A model generated the notes under the pieces. It was given only the letters and a program-made list of their open reading frames with translations, was not told where the DNA came from and did no database searches. A DNA stretch of 64,000 bases from Tetrapyrgos nigripes (lineage: Eukaryota > Basidiomycota > Agaricomycetes > Agaricales > Campanellaceae), in the NCBI GenBank assembly GCA_013368315.1, contig JAACJM010000029.1, positions 248,001-312,000 of the forward strand, given 5' to 3'. A program made the position numbers and the translations under genes. Positions 46,778 to 58,205 of this stretch are shown here, piece after piece (the stretch's first letter is position 1; every line of letters begins with the position of its first letter).

Positions 46778-47111
46778 TGTTAGAATGTAGCCCTAGATAG
46801 AATACGAGAATGTGAATCTCTGTCTCGTAGTATCGAAGACAGAATGTAAGTACCTAGATAGAATACGAGAATATGAATCTAGGTATGTAAGTAAAGTGAA
46901 AACATGAAAGAAATAAGAACTGTGGCTCACCTCTGTCTCGTAGTATCAAAGACAGAGGTTCTCTAAGGTAAGCTAAGGTATATATAGTAAGATACACGTG
47001 GACTATGGACGAGAAAAGAGAACAAAGAAAATAAATAACTGTAAATAACTGTATCATGACGCGTTGATGCGTCTGCTCCTATTCACGGTGTATTTCCATC
47101 ATACTCCAACA
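46778..47111 (-). repeat. Solo copia-type LTR, CATAC target duplication
   Basis: 334 bp ending TGTTAGAATGTAG...CATACTCCAACA on the plus strand, so the minus strand starts TGTTGGAGTATGATGG as copia LTRs typically do. It is flanked by a perfect 5-bp duplication CATAC (46773-46777 and 47112-47116). An internal 40-bp motif around CTGTCTCGTAGTATC(G/A)AAGACAGA occurs twice. It differs from the 337-bp LTR family nearby. No internal region remains. Confidence 0.88.
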
Positions 47112-47975
47112 CATACAGGAGCGCTAGTGACACCATGATCATTCACAGGTTCATCGATTTGCATTGCCAAGTACATGGAAGCGAGACGATATTAGGAAAA
47201 GATTGGCACTGCAGGAATTGAAAAGGTGTGCTGATCTTGCGAAGACTGGGAAGTACATAACTTTGCAAGCGGTGTGAATTGGAGCATTCAAATGAATGAA
47301 TCACATAGTGAATGGAAAAGTACTGGCCAGATGGGTCACAGCGGGTCAAGGCGGGTAAGCATCTGACCGGGTATGAGAAATCTGCAGACACCCAGTGCAG
47401 ACACCCTGCAGACACCCTGCAGACATCCCAATTATCATCAATGCTAACTCATTCATTGTCAAAACCATTGTTTTTGTTAAGTTCTACTATCTAGTATGAA
47501 TAATTGGAATGATGGCTGTTCATACATGTACATAAGCTTGGACATATGAATTACAAGTTTTTTTTCTGACTAGTTTTTTTTGGAGAGTGACCTTTGTAAG
47601 GCTATACAGGAACAGATGGAAGCAAAAAGAATAGCAAAGCAAGTAGAGAAAGAGAAGAATATGCCTCCCAGACCCAGACCAAAGCCATTTACCAAAGAGA
47701 AAGGCTTAAACAGGTCAAGTATGGCTGTTCATCAAGCTAGGCTTCTAAAGGAGGAAATCACTACCAATCCAGCAGAAACTCACTAGCCACAGCATTCAGC
47801 TGGGTCTAAGCACAGATGTCATGCAGTATAAGAAAACATGCAGGCAGAGAAAATAGTCTCTTTACAGAAATTGGCTATTGCTAGTTAATCTTTGAATCAA
47901 ATCCATTAATGTCCAATTCTAGGCAGAAGCCTTGTATCTGACACTCCCATTTTGCTTTCTTAGGGTGTCTGGACA
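47112..47975. other. Non-coding with TGCAGACACCC repeats
   Basis: Three to four TGCAGACACCC units at about 47394-47430 recur at about 53506 and, inverted, around 53934 and 54520. A 68-residue charged frame at 47580-47786 (QEQMEAKRIAKQVEKEKN) could be an exon fragment, but no family is recognised. Confidence 0.4.
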
Positions 47976-48312
47976 TGTTGGAATTTTGTATTAATCTATA
48001 CTTACAACAAACAATCATATCTTTCTCTCCACTTCACTAGTGTACACAATCCACTTGTATCCACATATGCACCACTTACTTTCTGTTATACTCCATACTT
48101 ACATCGTCTCTTACATTGTTGACTCTGAACTGATATCAGACATTACATCGTAGTATCCGCTTTTCTCCACTGTGTTATATTTACGAACTCATGCAGCCAC
48201 AGTAGCTAACAGTATAAATACTTAGTAGTTCACTGTCTATACCTCTAGAGCCGCAATAGTATTCATTGCCTCGCTTGTTTAACAAGTGTCCTCATATTCA
48301 TTTATTCTCATA
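47976..48312 (+). repeat. 5' LTR of the copia element
   Basis: Begins TGTTGGAATTTTGTATTAAT and ends TTTATTCTCATA. A TATA-like AACAGTATAAATACTTAG lies near 48208. It is the same length as the 3' LTR. Confidence 0.92.
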
Positions 48313-48368
48313 GGTTATAGGCCCCACCCTAACCTAATCATATCTCATCATCTAGCTCTCGATGTTGT

Positions 48369-49544
48369 ATGACTAGGAGCTTGCAATGCTACAGCTCAAG
48401 GCACAGATTGCCAGCACCCAGGGTCAATAACCCTGAACAGATAATCAGATCACAGTCAGGATCTCGAAACCAGTCTAGAAGAGGCAGTCCCAGACCACAG
48501 CAGTACGCCCCACCAGTACCAGATCTCCATTGTGCATATCAGGCACATGTATACAATTTTGACGATTACATTGATCATTTTTGGGACATAGAACACAGAG
48601 AATTTTATTGGTGCAACAAAACAGCTTATCCCTGTCCAAATTGCTACAATTCTATCCCATTACCACCAGAAGCAAACCCAAATCCTTGGGGACAACACAT
48701 AAACAGAGGACAAGAACCACTTATCAATGGTCATCAAGAATGCACAGCACCACTGCCACCAAATCCACTCATATTTCCACCTCCAGGACAGCCACGGGAA
48801 GCTACGCCACAGCCCTCCACATCATCAGAACCACAGCCATCATCTTCATCAGTACCAGAAGCCCCAGAACAGCCACTGAAAGGAGATCCAACACCACCTC
48901 CATCGAATCCTCCATCATGTCATTCACCAGATCCAGATCCACATCCTAATCCACCCAGCTCACCTTCTCCACCATCCAATCCTGATCCTGATCCATCTGA
49001 ACCAAATGATACAGTTGATTCAGATTCAGACTCAGACGACAACATGTCCAAGGCAACCAAAGCATTCAATAAAGTTACGAAACTTGAAAAGGATGGATCT
49101 AATTGGAGTACATGGGTAACAAGAGTACAGAGGGCAGCAGGATCTATTGGATATGATAAGTATCTAACTACAGCACCCACATCAGTGGCAGAAGAACAAC
49201 AGCAGGATAAAGACCTGTTGAATGGCATTATCAGCACACTACCAGACACTATTTTTAGGCATTACAAGAACAAGTCTACATTGAAGGAGTTGTGGGATGC
49301 ATTTAAGCAGGATTATGATGCAAAGGACCCCCTCACAGAAGCCAGCTTGGAAAAGCGACTCTTCTCCCTCACATGCACCAACCCAGCTAAAGTTGGTAAA
49401 CACCTCAACAATCTCATCACTATCATGGACGAACTAGCCCTGATTCCCAATTCAAATTGGCCATCATCTCCTCTACTCCCAATATGTATCAAGCCACTGT
49501 CAAAGCCCTCATCACTGTTTACAGAGAAGAACCAAGCAAGTTGA
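48369..49544 (+). CDS. gag: Copia Gag-like polyprotein, N-terminal part
   Basis: The frame begins MTRSLQCYSSRHRLPAPRVN. A long Pro/Ser-rich N-terminal region (to about residue 215) ends in an acidic SDSDSDDNMSK. The retrotransposon Gag domain follows: FNKVTKLEKDGSNWSTWVTR, LLNGIISTLPDTIFRHYKN, TLKELWDAFKQDYDAKDPLT and LFSLTCTNPAKVGKHLNNLI. These are the usual UBN2/Retrotran-gag features (W-x-x-W and L-x-x-LW). The frame is lost near 49440-49470 and the protein continues in the +2 frame as YQATVKALITVYREEPSKLT, so the stop at 49542 is secondary to a frameshift. In the intact element this would form the virus-like particle shell. Confidence 0.8.
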   Translation: MTRSLQCYSSRHRLPAPRVNNPEQIIRSQSGSRNQSRRGSPRPQQYAPPVPDLHCAYQAHVYNFDDYIDHFWDIEHREFYWCNKTAYPCPNCYNSIPLPPEANPNPWGQHINRGQEPLINGHQECTAPLPPNPLIFPPPGQPREATPQPSTSSEPQPSSSSVPEAPEQPLKGDPTPPPSNPPSCHSPDPDPHPNPPSSPSPPSNPDPDPSEPNDTVDSDSDSDDNMSKATKAFNKVTKLEKDGSNWSTWVTRVQRAAGSIGYDKYLTTAPTSVAEEQQQDKDLLNGIISTLPDTIFRHYKNKSTLKELWDAFKQDYDAKDPLTEASLEKRLFSLTCTNPAKVGKHLNNLITIMDELALIPNSNWPSSPLLPICIKPLSKPSSLFTEKNQAS

Positions 49545-52500
49545 CACCAGAAATGTTGATCGCAGCCATTCATGCAGAAGCTCAGGGCAAGAACTTTGCT
49601 TCTAGCTCCAACAAATCACAAGAATCTGTGAACTACAATGACAACTTCTGAGGCAGAGGGCATGGCAGATTTACAGGAAGAGGAGGAAAAGGTAGAGGAA
49701 ATAGCATAGGAGACTGAGGAGGATCATAATTCAGAGGTCAGGGAAATTTCAGAGGAAGAGGCTGAGGTGGAGCAGGAGGAAATTGGCAAGGCAACAACCA
49801 AACAAGGGAAGAACCCAGCTGTTATAATTGCAGAGGACTTGGTCATTTCTCCAAAAATTGTCCATCTAAGTGCATGCAGTGTGCTAACGTCACCAGAGAA
49901 CATTGAGATGATAGGAATTACAGAGAAGATAGAAAGAATGGGGAGAATGGACAACAAAGGAATGGAAAAGGAAGGGATACAGTGAGTAGCACCAGAGAAA
50001 AGAACGAAGAAGATAGTGATGAAGAAAGCTAGATGGCCATTGAAATTCTGGAAATCAAAGATTCCATTGATCACCCCACTATCGACTGCTCTGACATAGC
50101 CAAAGAAGCAGCTTTCATAGCATCAGAACATACTCCACCAATTCTATTCGACTCTGGATGTTCATCACATATGTCCCCACTCCATGATCAATTACAAAAC
50201 TATCAGACTATTCCCACTTGTCAAATCCAAGTCACTAACTCCAATACATTCACATCCCAAGGGAAAGGCACCCTACACATTGAGACAGTTGATACAAAGG
50301 AAAAACCCCACTTCTTACCCCTTCATGACACTCTCTACTGTCCAGATATGCCCAACACTGGGTAAATTGGATGATGTAGGATATATCATTCATATTGAAG
50401 GAGGAATTATGGTTATCTTGAAACAAGGTCATAATGTCGCTCACATTCCAAAAGTGCATGGGCTTTACCAAATCATTGAGCATGAAAATGCTTATTGTGT
50501 CATCATTCACACCCTATCCTTATATGAAGCCCATTGCACTACTGGATATCAGAGTTATCAATACATCGAAATCTTATTCACAAACAATGCAGTTAAAGGA
50601 CTACGTCTTGATCTGAACAGAATGGAGTGGATTGAATGCATTGTATGCATGCGCGCCAAAGGAACTCGTCTCACTATTCCAAAATTACGTCTTACTCCAC
50701 GCGCTGAGAACTTTGGAGACAGGGGACTGGCTTCAGTCAGAACAATCAATCACCAGGAGTATTCACTCACACTTATTGATGATGCCACATATTGGTTAGA
50801 AACCCCTCTACTGCGCTCGAAAGACAAATCATTCACCAAATATGTCATTTTCCAGACCACACTCAAGACTCAATTCAACATTATCATCAAATTCTACAGT
50901 TGGACTGAGGAGAATTTCTAGGAGGAGAGTTTATGAAGTATTTGGAAGGAAAGGGAACAGAGAGGAAACTTATGGTTCACAATACACCAGAGCAAAACAG
51001 TATTGCGGAGAGAAGTCATTGTATGCTTCTCAACACTGTGTGAGCTATGCTCATCTCATTGGGTTTACTGAAATGGTTATGGGGCATGGCAATGCTCTAT
51101 GCAACATACATCTGGAATCATACCCTGCACAAAGCTAACAACATGAAGACTCCCTATGAGAAACAGTTCGGAACTATCCCAGACATCTCAGATCTTCACC
51201 CATCCAGCTCTATCGTTTACGTCAAACACACTCCAAAACCCAACAAATTGGAAGATCAAGCAATTGAAGGATGTTGGTTAGGACCAGAGAAGGAATCCCA
51301 GGGTTACTATATCTATTGGCCAAAGAAGAAATCCATCACCATCAAATGGAACATACAATTTACTAATCAACTGATCCAACTCAGTGAGGAGGAGGATAAT
51401 GATTTCATCAATTTGGGACAGAAGGTCCCACAGTCAGATACAATTGATCCCGTCATCAAAATTACTGAACCCATCACACCCGAGATCATCATTCCACCTG
51501 AAATCATCACAGGTAGAAGACCTATCACCAGATCTATGACGAAGAAGACAGGAGGAGTAGAATCTGCCAACCTGCTTACTGCTAGTCTCACTCAGGTTAC
51601 ATCTGAACTTGAAGCTTACAATCCACTTTCAGTTGCAGAAGTGAAACAACAACCAGATTGGCCCAAATGGAAGGAAGCTATGGAAGAGGAAATGAGAAGG
51701 CATAAAGAATGAGGAAATTCATTCCAGTCTACATACCATCAGATGCCAACATTCTTACTGGAAAATGGGTTTATAGGATGAAGAAGGATGAACATGGAGC
51801 ACAACTTGTTGTGCATGGATACAACCAAATCCCAGAAGTTGACTATTTCCCAGATGAGACATTCGCATCAGTCACCAAGATGACATCAGGACACATCATT
51901 CTATCCATCACAGCATATTGTAACATGGAGATTCACCAAATGGATGTTAAATCAGCATACCTTTACAGCAAAACTGATCCCAATGAACACATATTCATGA
52001 AACCACCTCCCAGCATTGAGATGACAGGTGTCAAACCTGGTCAAGTACTCTGTCTCTGATTAGCTCTCTATGGACTCAAACAAGCTGGATGCTGTCAGTA
52101 TCTACGATTCTGTGAAATCATGAAGGAAATCAGACTCACACACTCTAACTTCGATCATGCTGTCTTTTACTGACTCAATCCAGTCATCATTCTATTCATT
52201 CATGTTGACAACATGTCATTGGTTACCAATACTATGGCAGATATGGAGAAGTTGAAGAAGATTAAAGAGAAAGTAGAAGTTACAGATGCAGGAGAGTTAC
52301 ATTGGATGTTAGGAATTGAGATATGCAGGAACAGGCAGGAACACACACTTCAGATGTCACAACAATCCTACATTGACTCCATCATCGCACATTACAGATT
52401 CATTATACCATTCAATCCACATACTTGCTTATCGACATCACAATGTCCTACTACCATTGAAGAAATTGCCCAGATGCACGACAAACCATATTGAGAAGCT

Positions 52501-53136
52501 TTAGGCACTCTACAATATCTACATCATGCTACACGCCCAGATCTCGCTTATCCAGTCTCACAACTCGCCCGATTCACTCATAATCCATGCATCACACACT
52601 GGAATGCTTTACAACATGTATTCACCTATTTTAAATTGACAAAGGATTATTGGTTGACTTATGAAAAGAAGCAGATGGACATTATTGGTTATTCAGATGC
52701 AGATGGAATGTCTAATGAGGATCAACATGCTATATCTGGTTATGCCTTCATGCTTAACGGCGGAGCTATATCTTGGTCTTCTAAACGACAAGACACAATC
52801 TCACTCTCCACTACTGAAGCCAAATACATCGCTCTATCTCATACTGCCAAGGAAGCCATATGGACTCAGAACTTCATATCCGAAATCTTTGGATCTATCA
52901 CCAATCCTATTCTTATTCACTTGGACAACCAATCAGCTATTGCACTCACTAAGGACAACCATTATCATGCTCGCACCAAACATATCGACATCTTTTATCA
53001 CTTTATTCGCTACGTCATTGAAGAAGGCAAAATTTGACTTTCATATTGCCCCACTGACAAAATGACTTCTGACATTTTCACCAAGGCTTTATCATCTCTT
53101 AAAGCCAAACACTTTGCTTCGTCTATGGGACTTGCA
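49545..53136 (+). pseudogene. pol: Copia Pol remnant (PR-IN-RT-RNase H)
   Basis: In order: zinc knuckle CYNCRGLGHFSKNC; protease ILFDSGCSSHMSPL; integrase pieces ending WIECIVCMRAKGTRL and LIDDATYWLETPLL, then YIWNHTLHKANNMKTPYEKQ; reverse transcriptase ANILTGKWVYRMKKDEHGAQ, MEIHQMDVKSAYLYSKTDPN, ALYGLKQAGC and a degraded IHVDNM in place of YVDD; and RNase H DIIGYSDADGMSNEDQHAIS, LSTTEAKYIALSHTAKEAIW and HLDNQSAIALTKDNHYHART. Stops interrupt it at 49649, 49715, 49727, 49763 and many later points. Most are TGA, and frame changes occur near 50350, 50900 and 51710. The stops are consistent with CGA-to-TGA, TGG-to-TGA or CAA-to-TAA transitions. Confidence 0.88.
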
Positions 53137-53152
53137 AAGGTTTGAGGAGGAG

Positions 53153-53489
53153 TGTTGGAATTTTGTATTAATCTATACTTACAACGAATGATCATATCTT
53201 TCTCTCCACTTCACTAGTATACACAATCCACTTGTATCCACATATGCACCACTTACTTTCTGTTATACTCCATACTTACATCGTCTCTTACATCGTTGAC
53301 TCCGAACTGATATTAGACATTACATCATAGTATCTGCTTTTCTCCACTGTGTTATATTTATGGACTCGCACAGCCACAGTAGCTAACAGTATAAATACTT
53401 AGTAGTTCACTGTCTATACCTCTAGAGCTGCAATAGTATTTGTTGCCTCGCTTGTTTAACAAGTGTCCTCATATTCATTTATTCTCATA
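53153..53489 (+). repeat. 3' LTR of the copia element
   Basis: 337 bp, same boundaries as the 5' LTR, immediately after the polypurine tract. About 5% different from it, all differences being C/T or A/G exchanges. Confidence 0.92.
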
Positions 53490-53938
53490 GCACATGCATA
53501 GCCATGTGCAGACACCCTGCAGACATTCTTCCCAGAAATTACAAATGAGTACAAATTATCTTGAAGCTATTATAATGTATTATCTTGTAGAAACATGCTG
53601 AGACATGAGCCAAATACTAACAATTGTTTGATATTCAAAGATGAGTAGTGCAAATGCTGGCAGCAAGCATTTCAAGGCACTGTGAGACCTTTTGAGTGTC
53701 CTTGCTGTACAGTTTGACACTGAGATACACTTATGAGAATGTAGAACTCTTCTCCTGATATCCTGAATAGAGAAAATTTGCAGGAATGTATCAGGAAAAA
53801 ATCTGTGGCTGTGCTTATACTCCTTTTTTGAAGATTTTTACACTTTGTGTACAGCAGATACACAACTTGGAAAGCATCTGGAAGCTTAAATACATATATG
53901 GCATTCTTATACAGTAATTTACAATGTTATCTGAAGGG
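53490..53938. other. Non-coding flank
   Basis: It begins with CACATGCATAGCCATGTGCA, a small palindrome, and two TGCAGACA words. No gene was recognised. Confidence 0.4.
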
Positions 53939-53946
53939 TGTCTGCA

Positions 53947-54514
53947 TAGGGCTCCTAGCAGATCGGATGCTGTCCAGATGCGGATCCATCTGCTTGGATG
54001 AGTCATTCAAGAGTGCCAATCTGCATCAGCAGATGGCATCCGTCGGATGGGTGGCTGAAAGTGGCTGATGTAGTAACAAAAAAAGTTCGAAGGTAGTTAT
54101 TTGTGGTTTAAGTATATCTAAGTACAAGTACTGTGTGATACATGTAAAAATATCGAGCTACTCACTACTGACACAGAGTAAGTATTACGATGGGAATGGC
54201 TTTGGCCTCTTTGCTGACAGGTTTTCCCATGCAAATGCAACATCAAGCAAACTGCTGAGAAAGATTAACGTGTCGTAAAAGATTTTGTAGATATTGGTGA
54301 GTTTTTGCAACTAAATAGTGCCTCGGGAAAGCCCAAGATCAACCTAAATTGGCAACTCCGACACATTCTCACATACTTCAGCCATCTGACGATGAACTAC
54401 GGATGGACAGATGGTATCCGCTGGATGGTGCACCTCCAGACATCCATCCCTCATCTGAATCTGAGGCCTCATCGACAGATAGGCACCGGATCATCCGATC
54501 CACTAGGAGCCCTA
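53947..54514. mobile_element. 568-bp hAT-like non-autonomous element
   Basis: The ends are TAGGGCTCCTAGCAGATCGG and, inverted, TAGGGCTCCTAGTGGATCGG. A perfect 8-bp repeat TGTCTGCA flanks it (53939-53946, 54515-54522). TAGGG/CAGGG termini and 8-bp duplications suit hAT elements. One caution is that TGTCTGCA is itself part of a locally repeated word, which could mimic a duplication. No transposase coding was found. Confidence 0.75.
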
Positions 54515-54522
54515 TGTCTGCA

Positions 54523-55332
54523 GCCCTGCAGGGTGTCTGCATGGGGTGTCTGCAGATTTACATATACCGAATTGAGAGTAGATTAGCTGACTACACTACA
54601 AACAAAGTAAGCATAACTTTTACTTGAAAAGTACTGATGGGTCACAGCGGGTCAAGGCAGGTAAGCGTCTGATGGGTACGGGTATGGGTCCAGATTTGGA
54701 ATCCCATGCCAACCCATACCCGTACAGGCATACCCACCATTGATGATCCTAGAAGAGTGAACAGAACGTCCCAGAACAGTTGCCGACTCAACGTGGTGCA
54801 GCGGAAGAAATGCTTGCATGAGAATCCCGAGAATTTGACCGATAGTCCTATTACGCCAGGATGGGACTTTGACAAAGCATAGCTGGATTCCAGGTTGGCA
54901 AAGGAATGGTGTGATGTATAAGAGGGTGGTGGAGGATGCGAAGATGTAGGCTTTGAAACAATGATGTGACTGGGATCAGATGAGACAAAGGATACATGAT
55001 GTGCAGAAAGTACAATGAAGACACTTCCAAGACTCATTCTCCGACGACATTATCAGGGTTTCCCAGAGCTGAGAAGTCATTGGCTGGCGCAGATTGGTGA
55101 AGCTCTGGGTGGTTATGGTGTCATCGACACTGTGTGCATAGGAGGCTCTCATATCCCAACTGGGCACGCTTTGTCTATTCTTTACATCTTGTCGTAACTG
55201 ACTCTGAGTGTCGGGGCTTGTCGGGTCGTCTTTCATCTTCCAGGTGGCCATCTGTCTTCAGCAACACATTATCTTCGATTTTGCAAGTCTTTGGGTGACT
55301 GGGTCACTGAAATAGTCTAACATTGTGTCATT
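54523..55332. other. Non-coding, repeat fragments
   Basis: It contains GGGTCACAGCGGGTCAAGGC (also at 47334), and a short inverted pair GGGTACGGGTATGGGT / ACCCATACCCGTAC around 54675-54725. A 131-residue open frame on the minus strand (54642-55037) has no recognisable domain. Confidence 0.4.
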
Positions 55333-56421
55333 ATGAGGCCAAATGAAATGAGGCTGAGTTCTTTACACTCAGTTTCTACATGTGGCGGTGCATATTCATC
55401 CCGTCTCTTCCCGTGCTGTTGTTTCCGGTTTCCTCCCTGTATTTATTAACATGACCAAACAATGATGTTATCTCAATATCTTTGCGGCCGGTAATTATCT
55501 GGGAAAAAACTGTGCGCACAATTCAAGATTTAAGTCTGCTCAAAAATGGGTTGCAAATACCCATCGCTGCCCATGGTGAAAGTTTCTCTCACTTCGTTCT
55601 CTTTTTGCTTTGTCTTGTCCTTTTGTATCACTTTCCTTTCTCTTTTGATCTCTTTCATTTTTCGTTATTTTCTGTCTCTTGATCTCTCATCTTCTTATTC
55701 ATCACTTGCTTTCCTTTTTCCCCCTCTCTTCTCTCTCTCCTCTCTCTTTCTTCTTCATCTCTTGCTGGTTGGAGACATATTTGGCCCTCAGGCAAAAGGG
55801 CAAGAGTTTGAATACATAGCACATGTCTTTTAGACAATCATAGACTGGGTTCATCACTTTTTCTCTCTTTCTCATGCTTTATCTTACAATGAACCCCCCT
55901 AGTCATTTTTTGTTCAGCTATGACCCCCACATCTCTTCATGCCAACAACCAGGAACACTCATTATCTTCCTCCACACACTATTCACGCACAAGACGGTGA
56001 GAGGAGGCCGCCCTAGACGGTAAGGATGAAACACACCATCTACATTTTGGAAAGACAAGGGAGAAGAAGACATAGAGACATACAATGAGAATCTTTTGTT
56101 CTCCTTTTCCCATGCTCGCCATCCATTACAGAGAACATTCACAAGTCTGGTACTGGAATTGCTGTCAGCGCTGGTACTAGATAACCCTGATAGGACCTTT
56201 TTGCAGGTTGCTAGTTATTGCTGCGAGTGGGCAGAGATTTCGAGACTTCTGCTTCTAGTCAGAACTCAGGAGGTGATGGTCCTCACGACTGCTCACAATG
56301 TCGTGATCGTGGACTGGTAGGCAATCAGCTTGGGACTTGTAGTAATCTCTCCATCAGTTTTTTTCTTTTCAGTTTAATATTGCTGTCCTGTTACATATAC
56401 TTGCTACAACCATCAGCTAGT
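55333..56421 (-). repeat. Dispersed repeat, copy C (inverted)
   Basis: Reverse-orientation copy of 43223-44231, from GAGGCCAAATGAAATGAGGC to CTTGCTACAACCATCAGCTAG. It carries an extra 82-bp block (55497-55578), half of the CACTG MITE seen at 37402-37686. The large CACTG-ended element starts 22 bp beyond it. Confidence 0.85.
55497..55578. mobile_element. Half copy of the second MITE family
   Basis: Reads ATCTGGGAAAAAACTGTGCG through GGGTTGCAAATACCCATCGC to TGGTG, matching the right arm of the MITE at 37402-37686. The left arm is missing. It sits where copies A and B have uninterrupted repeat sequence. Confidence 0.75.
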
Positions 56422-56443
56422 AAATTTTTGTGCCTTGTTACAT

Positions 56444-57249
56444 CACTGGGTGCAAACACTTGTAAATCCTCTGCTTTACTGAGGTTTTACAAGAGTATTA
56501 CACCAAGCCAATCAATATGTAAGACTCCTTGTCATACATTAGTATTACAAGAGACAGAAAAAATTAGAACAACCTTGTATGACCATTGTAAGTCATAAAG
56601 AAATACCATGGACTTTCAGTGTGACTTGCTGTCACTGTATACCCTTGGTGGATATACTGTGGAATTACACAGGAATTTCAGGGTGACTTTTTGTCACAAT
56701 ATGTCATGTAGTAAGACACATAGGAAATACTGGAGTATTTCAGTGTGACAGATAATCACAGTATGACAAACAGTAAGGCAAGAGAGATTTACAAAGGACT
56801 TACAAGGAAGCAAAATCTGCAGGAAATTTACAAAGTGACAATCAAGTCACAGTAATACACTTGTAAGACTAGCTGTATTATGAAGGAATTACAAGAAAGA
56901 TTTGCTACAAACACTGGTAAATCCTCAGCCTTACTGGAGTATTACAAGAGTATTATGGGGAACCAATCAATATGTAAGTTGGCTTGACTTACAAGTGTAT
57001 TACAAAATAGACAAAAAATGAGGACTATTCTGAAAGACCATTGTAAGCTGCAAGGACATACCATGGACTTTCAGTGTGAGGCTTTGTCACAGTATAGCAT
57101 TGAAGAGCATACAGTGGAATTACAAGGTGACTTTTTTGTCACAGTATGTCTTCTTGTAAAACAGAACTGAAATAGCAGGGTATTTCAGTGTGAGATAATG
57201 TCACAGTAAGACAATTTGTAAACCAAGTAAAATTTACAGAGGACTTACC
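56444..57249 (+). repeat. Left 806-bp terminal inverted repeat
   Basis: It contains many copies of subterminal words: GTCACAGTA(A/T)-type motifs (for example near 56753, 56847, 57137, 57200) and CTTGTAA/TTACAAG words throughout. Multiple short motifs near the ends are where CACTA transposase partners usually bind. It ends GAGGACTTACC. Confidence 0.88.
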
Positions 57250-57633
57250 AGAAGGTAGAACTTGAAAGTCTTGGGTAAGACTGCTCATATTTACACTGAA
57301 TTTACGGAGGGACAGCTGTGTCACAGTAATACCCTAGAAAGACTTGTGACTTTACAAGGGAATTACAAGATGCAGGTTTTAAAAGTCTATCTCGTAAGTC
57401 TCTGGAAAAAACCTGCATGCTAAATGGAGAATATACAGTGTGACAGACTGGTCACAGTAAGACACTTGTAAGTCACAAGACATTACAATGACTTTACTGA
57501 AAAGTGACTATTTTGTAAGTCATCATGTATATCCAATGGACTTACAAGAGACTTGTTGGATGGATTTGCAGTGCATGTCAATTAAGTAATACAGAAGGGC
57601 TTACTGAAAATTTACAGGATGTAATACAATGAA
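57250..57633. other. Unique left subterminal segment
   Basis: Continues the same TTACAAG and GTCACAGTAA(G/T)AC words (57329, 57451) but is not repeated at the right end. No coding sequence. Confidence 0.6.
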
Positions 57634-58205
57634 TTCATTCAACCAGGTCAATTAAATGTTACTAAATATAAATAGACAGCTCAGGATGGACTGTGTCTGC
57701 CTTGTGATCTTTGTCTGCTCAGTCTGTTAGGTCTGCCTTGTCTGCCTTGTCTGCCTTGTCTGCCCCGTCTGCCCCATCTGTCTCATCTGCCTCATTTGCT
57801 CCATCTGCCTCGTCTGCCCTGTCTGCCTTGGGACTGTGTCTGCCTTGTCATCTTTGTCTGCTCAGTCTGTTAGGTCTGCTTTGTCTGCCTCTTCTGCCTC
57901 GTCTTCATTCAACCAGGTCAATTAAATGTTACTAAATATAAATAGACAGCTCAGGCTGGACTGTGTCTGCCTTGTCATCTTCGTCTGCTCAGTCTGTTAG
58001 GTCTGCTTTGTCTGCCTTGTCTGCCTTGTCTGCCTCGTCTGCCTCGTCTGCCTCGTCTGCCCTGTCTGCCTTGGGACTGTGTCTGCCTTGTCATCTTTGT
58101 CTGCTCAGTCTGTTAGGTCTGCTTTGTCTGCCTCTTCTGCCTCGTCTTCATTCAACCAGGTCAATTAAATGTTACTAAATATAAATAGACAGCTCAGGCT
58201 GGACT
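57634..58205 (+). repeat. Three direct repeats with TATAAATA boxes
   Basis: TTCATTCAACCAGGTCAATT followed by AAATGTTACTAAATATAAATAGACAGCTCAGG starts at 57634, 57904 and 58147 (spacing 270 and 243 bp). Each contains TATAAATA followed by CTGTGTCTGCCTTGT and a short run of CTGCCTYGT units. They resemble reiterated promoter-like spacers, but transcription is not shown by the sequence. Confidence 0.8.

Larger units (their letters stand above)
47976..53489 (+). mobile_element. Complete but inactive Ty1/copia retrotransposon
   Basis: 5,514 bp with two 337-bp LTRs (47976-48312, 53153-53489), a Gag frame, a zinc knuckle, then protease, integrase, reverse transcriptase and RNase H in copia order. A polypurine tract (GAGGAGGAG) lies directly before the 3' LTR. 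The flanks GGACA and GCACA could be an imperfect 5-bp duplication. The LTRs differ at 17 positions by my count, all transitions, and pol has stops and frameshifts. It probably mobilised long ago and is now dead. Confidence 0.92.

Noticed and set aside
47580..47786. 68-residue charged ORF as a gene
   Set aside because: No splice partners, domain or promoter could be seen. Kept only as a possible exon fragment.
49649..52500. TGA stops in copia pol read as a recoded codon (TGA = Trp)
   Set aside because: TAA and TAG stops and frameshifts also occur, and some TGA sites correspond to expected Arg. Transition damage explains them better.
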